Source of the DNA: CAZADH01 sp964483805 | GTDB lineage: Bacteria > Muiribacteriota > Ozemobacteria > Ozemobacterales > Ozemobacteraceae | DNA length: 8,646 nt | Assembly: GCA_964483805.1 (NCBI GenBank) | Contig: CAZADH010000268.1 | Span: 1 to 8,646 of the forward strand | Direction of reading: 5' to 3' | Shown here: positions 1-5,829 of the stretch, in pieces | How the letters are laid out: each line of letters starts with the position of its first letter | How positions within the stretch are numbered: position 1 is the first letter of the stretch | The notes under the pieces: model-generated | What the model saw: the letters and a program-made list of their open reading frames with translations, nothing else | Told to the model about the DNA's origin: nothing | Database searches by the model: none | Position numbers and translations under genes: made by a program

Positions 1-3000
1 GCCGACAGGTAAAGGTCGGCCTGGCCGGCTTCGACGGTGAGCCCGGTCGGCATGCAGTTGTTGTCGAGATACCAGGCGCCGGGCAATACATCGTGTTCGG
101 TGATGCAGCGCGCGCGGCCCATGCCCAGTGGCTTGCCCTCGACGATGGTGATGCGGTCGACGAAGTTGAGCGGCGTATCGGGCAGGCGCACCCGGGTCGG
201 ATGCGCGTCGATGGGGGCGAACTGGGCGCCCATCATGTCGCCGATCTTCCCGGCGGCGAAGTCCATCGACTTGCGTCGGTCGTAGGCGACCGGCCGGCGC
301 GGATCGCGCGCGGCGATGATCGCCGGCGACAGCGCGGCACCAGCGGTTCCCGGCGTCGGGTGCGGATAGTCGTTGACCGGACCGGCGGCCGGCGGGTGCT
401 GGGTGCCCGATACCGCCTGCCCGAACGCGGTCATGGTGGCCCGCACCGGCAGCACGGCCGGGATCGGTCCGAGATTCTCGGAAGCCGGAATCGGCTGCGG
501 TGCGCCGGACTGGGGGCCGACCTGCGGGTGAACCGCAGCGGGAACAGGTGACACACAATGTAAATACGACGTATCTGCGGGTAGGCCGGCCAGCAATGCC
601 TGTTGCTGTTGGATGAGGCGGGCCTGCGTCTCGGTGGCCGCCGCCTGAAATTGCAGGAAAGCGTCATGGGCCGCCGCGGCTTCGTCGGCGCCGGCGAGCA
701 GTCGGTCGAACAGAACGGCAACAGGATCGGTCGGAGCGGATGACACGGCGGCAGAACCTCCGGTTTTGAGTGGCAGACGGGAACGTTTGCTGGCGAGCAA
801 CGGTGGCAGGCGGGTGGCGCGCCCGGCCGCGCCGGCATAGCGCGCCGCGGCCTCGGTGAAAGCGGCGGTGGTGGCTGGTCCGGTGCTGGTGCGCGAGGGG
901 GGCGCCTCACGCATGCGATTCCCGGAAACCATGTCGATTGGCAATACGGTGGCTGGCCGGCTCGTGGCCGATGCCGGGGGTATCGTGGCCCCCGGAACCG
1001 GGTCGGCCGGAACCCGGGCGTCGGCCGGTGTTGTGGCAGTTTGGGGCGGCAGGGTTGCCACGGGGGGCCGGCTCGCCTGACCGGCGGCGACCGGCAAGGC
1101 CGGCAGGCGCCCGAAGGTGCCCGCCGTCGGGACGACGACGGTGCGCGTCGCCGTTGGCGCGGCTGTGCCATGCTCGACCACGCAGGTGGGCTGCCCGTAC
1201 AGCGGTGCCAGGTCGATATCGAACCGCTCGCTCAACAACGCCCCCAGAACCCGCAGCACCGTGCCGGGTTCCTCTTGGTTGGCCAGGCTCGACGGCCGCG
1301 CCAGATGCGGTCGGGCGCCGAGGATCTTGCTGATCATGCGGCACATCGAGTTGCGCGGCCCCGCTTCGACGAAAACGCGCACACCCATGTCATACGCCGT
1401 CAATACAGCATGGGGAAAATCGATTGTGCCCAACGCCTGGCGCTTGATCGAGTCGGCCGCGGCCTCGGTGCTCACCGCGTACGGCTTGCTGAAACCGCTG
1501 CTGAAGAAGGCGACATCGGGCGGCGGGGTGGTCGGGAACACATGCAGGTTCCGGTACGCTTCGCCGGCCGGCGTCGCCGCTTCGCAGTGCACCGACGACA
1601 CCGCGCGAATCTCGAAGAACGCGCTGCGCAGTTCGGCGACCACAGCGAGCACATCGGGGCGGTTCCCACCGATGACGCACTCGTCCTGGGTGTTGATGAT
1701 CAACAGATAGGCGTGCGGATGCCGGGCGAGCACCTCGCGCACCTGCTCGGCGGGCCGGTCGACGACCCCGAGGCACCACTCGATAGCGGTCCCGGGGTCC
1801 AGTTGCCAGTGGCGCCGAGGGGCATCGCAGCGCCCGATCAACTCAGTCGTGAACAGGTTCGAGCCGTGCAGTCGCGCCACCATCTCGTCACGGGCGCGCC
1901 AGGTGCGGGTGGCAAAGTATCCGGCCGTCTCGCCGAGGCTGTAACCCATGACCACCTGCGGTCGCACGCCGAACATACGCAGTATGTCAGACATCAATAC
2001 ACAGTGTGACACATGGCCGAAAACCACGTCGTTGTGATTGCGCTCGAATGCCCGCTCGGCGGCGGCTTCCCAGCCCGCGTCCCAGTCGAGGCGCCATGGG
2101 GCGAACACCCAGGGGGCGAATTGCGACAACAACCGACCGCTCTCGGCTTCCTGTCGGCGCAGAATCTCGGGCCACCGCGTGCCGGCGGCCAGTCCCATGC
2201 CGGGGTACTGGTTGCCGGAGCCGGGCAGCACCAACGCCAGTTTGCCGTCGCGCCCCAGGGGTTGCGGCGCGTAACTGACGCGGTCGCCGGCAGTGCCGGC
2301 AACCGAGATCGGCAGTCGCTGTTCCGGGGTGTTGGTCAGTGACTGCTCGGCGTTGTTGAGCAAGGTCCGCAGTTCAGCCTGATCGCGCGCCACGAGTGAG
2401 ACCGCTCGTGCGGCCTCGCGCTGCGGAGGCCGCGTGACAAACAGAGCGCGGGCCAGGGCCTCGATCGATGCGTGTTCGCGGCCGATCGTCTCGACTCGCC
2501 GGGCAAGGTCGCGCAACCCTGCCCGCAGCCCGGCCACGTCGTCGGCAGTGACCACAAACAACGCCTCGGGTGTTGCTCCCAACGGTTGGCGCCGCTCGAG
2601 ATCGCAACGGGTCGGTTGCGCCGGCGCTTGGCGCGTGTCCGCCGTTCGGGCTGCAACCGCGCTTTCCGTCGCTGCCGTCACCGCACCGGCGTTCACTCGG
2701 TCGTCGGGATTGCCGGCCTCGAGCACGACATGCACGCAGTTGCCGTCGATACCCATGGCGCTGACACCGGCGCGTCGCGGGCCGTTGGCCCGGTTGTGCA
2801 GCCAATACTGCGCCTGGCGCGGGGCATGAAAATACCCCCGGGTCGGCGTCAGTGACGCAATGGGCTGCTCGATAGCGGCCAGCGGTGGCAGAATCTCTTG
2901 ATAAATACAAAGTGCAGCACGCGCCACCGACACCAGACCGGCAGCGACACCGGTGTGCCCAATCTCAGGTTTGCAACTGCCGAGCGCGCAGGCCCGGTCG

Positions 3001-5768
3001 TCGTGGCAGAAACCGTCGTGCGTCGGATATCGCTCACCATCGCTGCCAGAGACGAAGAAGCGCGCCAGCGCAGCCGCCTCGACCGCGTCCTCGTCCGGGT
3101 TGCCACTGCCGTGGGTCTCGAGATACCCGATGGTGGCGGGGGCCACGGCGGCGTCGGTGTAGGCGCGCTCGAGGGCGGTCACATACGCATCGGTTGTCGG
3201 GACGACGCTCTCGGTGGTCCCACCCGTGGCGACGCCGACGCCCTTGATCACGGCATATACGCGATCGCCGTCACGCTGGGCATCGTCGAGACGCTTCAAT
3301 ACAAGGGCCACCGCGCCCTCGCCCGGCACCGTGCCGTCGGCGCTGCGATCGAAAGGTCGCGCCCGTCCGCTGCGGGAGTAGGGCCGATCGGCGTGATTCG
3401 CCACGATGCTGCGCACGTCGCCGGTGAGGTCGATCGCACCGACGATGACGCGGTCGAGTTCCCCGCGCTGCAGAGCGCGCACCCCGAACTCGAGCGCCCG
3501 CAGCCCCGAGGTCTCTTCGGCCGAAACCGTGTGACACGGACCACCGAGCCGAAACTCACGCGCCACGCGACTCGCCACGATGCCGCCGAGATTGCCGGTG
3601 ACCCGATTGGCCGTCAACCCCGGTCCCGTCGCGTCACGCAGCGCCGCCAGCCACTTCGCCTCGGCGGCCGTGTCGACGGCAATGCCGAGCTGCTCGGCCC
3701 ACCGCCGCGCCTCGCGGACAATCGCCCAGCGCAGATGAAAGTTCGTCGCGTTCATGTCGAAACCCAGCCCGATGTAAGCGCCGGCCCGCGGTGGCGTAAC
3801 CTCGTGGCGTCCTGCCAGATCGGCGAGCGCGTCGGCGACGACCTGCAGCAATACAAGTTGTTGCGGCAGACTCTCGGCCATCTCTTGGGGCGAGATGCGG
3901 AACTTGCCCACCGGCAACGCGCACTCGTTGAGCCACGCCCCGTTCTTGGCGATCTCGCCGAGCCCGAGCCGGGCAAAGGTGCGCGAGGCCTCGATGCCGA
4001 ACCAGCGGCCGTCGTTGCGCCCGGTGAGGGCCGACCGGCCGGAAAGCATGGATTCCTGGAAAGCCCGCAGGCTGTCGAGCGCACCGACGCGTACGCCCAT
4101 GCCGACGATGGCTACGGGAGTGGGGTGGGTCGTGTTGTCAGCCTTGGTGGGAAATGACTCGGAGCATTGCGGGGCTCCGCCCCGAACCCCGCGAGGGGGC
4201 ATGGCCCCCTCGACCCCGTGAATCGGCGCCGAGAACGCTGCCGCGTTCTCGGCGCGGTCGGCCCGCTGCGCGGACCGGCCGGCCGGCATGGGGGTGGTGG
4301 CGGCATCGGGGCCGGGGGCATTGGCGCGGCGTTGGTTTGCTACAGAGGCGCTGGTGTCAGAACTTCCAGAAGTTGCACAGGTGGGGTGGGGCTGCGCACC
4401 AGATGTATTGTTATTGTATTCTTCGATCAATACGTGGGCATTGATGCCGCCGAAGCCGAACGCGGAGATCGCGGCGCGGCGAGGTGTTGCAGGGGTGCGG
4501 TGGGTCCAGGGTTTGGCGGCTTGCAGCACGGTGAACGGGCCGTTGCCGCCACCGAGTTGCGGCAGAAGTGTCGTGGTGCTGGCGGTCGGCGGCAGTTGGC
4601 CGTGCTTCATGCCGAGCAGCACCTTCATCAGGCCGGCGGCGCCGGCGCCGGTCAACAAGTGGCCGACGTTCGACTTGACCGAACCGACCACGCATTGGTT
4701 GGCGGCCCAACCGGTGTCGCCCCACAGGGCACGCATGCTCTTCGCCTCGATGGCGTCGCCGGTGGGGGTACCGGTGCCGTGGCACTCGATCAGGTCGATG
4801 TCGGCGGGTTGCCAGCCGGCCTCGGCATAGGCCGAGCGCATTGCCCGCAGTTGGCCTTCCATGTCGGGGGCGAGCAGGCTGCCGCCAGTGTCGTTCGACA
4901 ACCCGATGGCGTGGATCACCGCGTAGATCTTGTCGCCGTCGCACTCGGCGTCGGCAAGGCGCTTGATGACGAACAGGCCCGCGCCCTCGCCGACCACGAG
5001 GCCGTCGCCGGCCACGTCGAACGGCCGACAGACGCCCGACGGCGACAACGCGCGCAGCGCCGAGAAACCCATCTGGGTGTACAGGCAAGAGGGTCGTGAG
5101 ACGCCGCCGGTGAGCATCGCGTCGGCGCGGCCGGCGCGCAACTCTTCGCATGCCAGTTTCAACGCGTAGAGCGACGAGGCGCAGGCGGCATCGAGCGTGG
5201 TGCTGCCCCCGCCCAATCCGAGCGCACGCGCGAGCAGGCCCGCGGGCAGGCCCGTGAAGAAGCGGTTGCGTGGCAGGGGGCGCGACGATGAACTGCGGGC
5301 CACGCCGGCGCGATCCCCGAGAACCTGCTCGCAAAGCACGTTGCCGAACAGGTCAAGTGTCATCTCGGATGTCGTGTCGGTCGGCAAGACGATGTTGGCG
5401 ATGGTGACCCCGACGCGTTTGCGGTCGACCGTGGCAGTGACCGCATCGGCCCAGGCGCGGCGGCCGGCGACGAGTGTCAGGGCGAACAACGGGTCGAGTT
5501 GGTCGATCAGTTTGCGGTCGATGGCCAGATCGGCGAAGTCGTTGGGGATCTCGCGGACGAAGCAGCCGCGGACCGAGCGCACCTTGTCGAGCACACCGGT
5601 GCCGGGATCGTGGAACTCGCGCGCCGGGAGCGGCCAACGGTCGGCCGGCACCTCGGTCGCAGCGCTGCGCGCTTCGGCAATCAGGCGCCAGAAACTGTCG
5701 AGATCGGGCGCCTGCGGAAACACTCCGCCCACACCCACGATGGCGATCGGCATCGGTCGGTTGTTCAC
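1..5768 (-). CDS. pfaC: PfaC/Pfa3-type polyunsaturated fatty acid (secondary lipid) synthase, N-terminal part: KS-CLF-AT-DH
   Basis: This is one open frame from a GTG start at 5768 to the left edge, at least 1922 residues, with the 3' end missing. The ketosynthase (1-450) has the catalytic set Cys196 (ACASS), His330 (HGTGT) and His370 (NVGH). A linker (451-551) follows. The chain-length factor (552-1016) is KS-like but has Glu752 (SAEETS) where the KS cysteine would be, while keeping His886 and His938. The acyltransferase (about 1065-1530) has Gln1187 (GNQYPG), Ser1277 (GYSLGE) and His1394 (VHCEA). A Pro/Ala/Thr-rich linker of about 300 residues contains a helical patch AHDAFLQFQ (1700-1708). 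A FabA-like dehydratase begins near 1836 (FAAGKIG, then GAWYLDN and VEAGQADLYLS) and is cut by the edge. By family knowledge KS-CLF condenses malonyl units onto the ACP-bound chain and the AT handles acyl transfer. Further DH domains and perhaps an acylglycerol-phosphate acyltransferase domain should follow, as in myxobacterial Pfa3. The gene lies 61 bases behind pfaA on the same strand, so it is probably co-transcribed. An ATG at 5753 is an alternative start. Confidence 0.93.
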   Translation of the reverse strand, partial: MNNRPMPIAIVGVGGVFPQAPDLDSFWRLIAEARSAATEVPADRWPLPAREFHDPGTGVLDKVRSVRGCFVREIPNDFADLAIDRKLIDQLDPLFALTLVAGRRAWADAVTATVDRKRVGVTIANIVLPTDTTSEMTLDLFGNVLCEQVLGDRAGVARSSSSRPLPRNRFFTGLPAGLLARALGLGGGSTTLDAACASSLYALKLACEELRAGRADAMLTGGVSRPSCLYTQMGFSALRALSPSGVCRPFDVAGDGLVVGEGAGLFVIKRLADAECDGDKIYAVIHAIGLSNDTGGSLLAPDMEGQLRAMRSAYAEAGWQPADIDLIECHGTGTPTGDAIEAKSMRALWGDTGWAANQCVVGSVKSNVGHLLTGAGAAGLMKVLLGMKHGQLPPTASTTTLLPQLGGGNGPFTVLQAAKPWTHRTPATPRRAAISAFGFGGINAHVLIEEYNNNTSGAQPHPTCATSGSSDTSASVANQRRANAPGPDAATTPMPAGRSAQRADRAENAAAFSAPIHGVEGAMPPRGVRGGAPQCSESFPTKADNTTHPTPVAIVGMGVRVGALDSLRAFQESMLSGRSALTGRNDGRWFGIEASRTFARLGLGEIAKNGAWLNECALPVGKFRISPQEMAESLPQQLVLLQVVADALADLAGRHEVTPPRAGAYIGLGFDMNATNFHLRWAIVREARRWAEQLGIAVDTAAEAKWLAALRDATGPGLTANRVTGNLGGIVASRVAREFRLGGPCHTVSAEETSGLRALEFGVRALQRGELDRVIVGAIDLTGDVRSIVANHADRPYSRSGRARPFDRSADGTVPGEGAVALVLKRLDDAQRDGDRVYAVIKGVGVATGGTTESVVPTTDAYVTALERAYTDAAVAPATIGYLETHGSGNPDEDAVEAAALARFFVSGSDGERYPTHDGFCHDDRACALGSCKPEIGHTGVAAGLVSVARAALCIYQEILPPLAAIEQPIASLTPTRGYFHAPRQAQYWLHNRANGPRRAGVSAMGIDGNCVHVVLEAGNPDDRVNAGAVTAATESAVAARTADTRQAPAQPTRCDLERRQPLGATPEALFVVTADDVAGLRAGLRDLARRVETIGREHASIEALARALFVTRPPQREAARAVSLVARDQAELRTLLNNAEQSLTNTPEQRLPISVAGTAGDRVSYAPQPLGRDGKLALVLPGSGNQYPGMGLAAGTRWPEILRRQEAESGRLLSQFAPWVFAPWRLDWDAGWEAAAERAFERNHNDVVFGHVSHCVLMSDILRMFGVRPQVVMGYSLGETAGYFATRTWRARDEMVARLHGSNLFTTELIGRCDAPRRHWQLDPGTAIEWCLGVVDRPAEQVREVLARHPHAYLLIINTQDECVIGGNRPDVLAVVAELRSAFFEIRAVSSVHCEAATPAGEAYRNLHVFPTTPPPDVAFFSSGFSKPYAVSTEAAADSIKRQALGTIDFPHAVLTAYDMGVRVFVEAGPRNSMCRMISKILGARPHLARPSSLANQEEPGTVLRVLGALLSERFDIDLAPLYGQPTCVVEHGTAAPTATRTVVVPTAGTFGRLPALPVAAGQASRPPVATLPPQTATTPADARVPADPVPGATIPPASATSRPATVLPIDMVSGNRMREAPPSRTSTGPATTAAFTEAAARYAGAAGRATRLPPLLASKRSRLPLKTGGSAAVSSAPTDPVAVLFDRLLAGADEAAAAHDAFLQFQAAATETQARLIQQQQALLAGLPADTSYLHCVSPVPAAVHPQVGPQSGAPQPIPASENLGPIPAVLPVRATMTAFGQAVSGTQHPPAAGPVNDYPHPTPGTAGAALSPAIIAARDPRRPVAYDRRKSMDFAAGKIGDMMGAQFAPIDAHPTRVRLPDTPLNFVDRITIVEGKPLGMGRARCITEHDVLPGAWYLDNNCMPTGLTVEAGQADLYLS
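4170..4255. repeat. Cluster of three perfect GC-rich hairpins read in frame in the KS-CLF linker
   Basis: Three inverted repeats stand side by side. The first has a 6-bp stem CGGGGC/GCCCCG with loop TCC (4170-4184). The second has an 8-bp stem GAGGGGGC/GCCCCCTC with loop ATG (4193-4211). The third has a 13-bp stem GCGCCGAGAACGC/GCGTTCTCGGCGC with loop TGCC (4226-4255). They encode about residues 505-534 of the KS-CLF-AT-DH protein, including the odd peptide GAMPPRGVRGGAPQ, in the flexible linker between ketosynthase and chain-length factor. The layout resembles REP-like palindromic elements of high-GC bacteria, which usually lie between genes. That it is an inserted element is inference; the hairpins themselves are directly visible. 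Confidence 0.7.
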
Positions 5769-5829
5769 GGTTTCACCTTAAGTTAAACAACTATGGCAGT
5801 CGCGAGGGTACCCGCCGGGCCGGCCCCGG
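5769..5829 (-). other. 61-base intergenic gap between the two synthase genes
   Basis: The gap has a GC-rich half next to the upstream stop and an AT-rich half (GTTGTTTAACTTAAGG on the coding strand) next to the downstream start. The only inverted repeat noted is the short palindrome GGGCCGGCCC (5817-5826), which has no loop and no T-tract, so no intrinsic terminator is called. No convincing -35/-10 pair is visible. The simplest reading is an operon with transcription continuing from the ACP-KR-DH gene into the KS-CLF-AT-DH gene. Confidence 0.6.
5774..5779 (-). promoter_or_regulatory. Ribosome binding site of the KS-CLF-AT-DH gene
   Basis: On the coding strand AAGGTG lies five bases before the GTG at 5768, in the context TTAAGGTGAAACC. 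This decides the start: GTG at 5768 has a well-placed Shine-Dalgarno sequence, while the next in-frame ATG (5753) has none at a usual distance. The GTG inside AAGGTG itself opens a frame that stops after three codons, so it is not the start. Confidence 0.75.

Noticed and set aside
431..1171. A 246-codon minus-strand open frame in another frame of the AT-DH linker
   Set aside because: The KS-CLF-AT-DH frame is open through the whole stretch and resumes with recognisable sequence; the alternative is Pro/Arg-rich noise.
1041..2009. A 322-codon plus-strand open frame
   Set aside because: It is antisense to the acyltransferase domain, whose Ser and His motifs are intact; no domain is recognisable in it.
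2898..4157. A 419-codon open frame on the plus strand
   Set aside because: It lies antisense to the well-motifed CLF coding frame. It is Arg/Ala/Gly-rich with no recognisable domain, as expected for a shadow frame in high-GC DNA.
4100..4460. A possible gene boundary or frameshift between KS and CLF at the hairpin cluster
   Set aside because: I translated the stretch codon by codon. The frame is continuous from AHVLIEE to VAIVGMGV without a stop, and no ribosome binding site precedes the CLF.
4167..5099. A 310-codon plus-strand open frame
   Set aside because: It overlaps the KS active-site region on the opposite strand and has shadow-type composition.
5817..5826. The palindrome GGGCCGGCCC as a transcription terminator
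   Set aside because: It has no loop and no T-tract, and the genes look like one operon.
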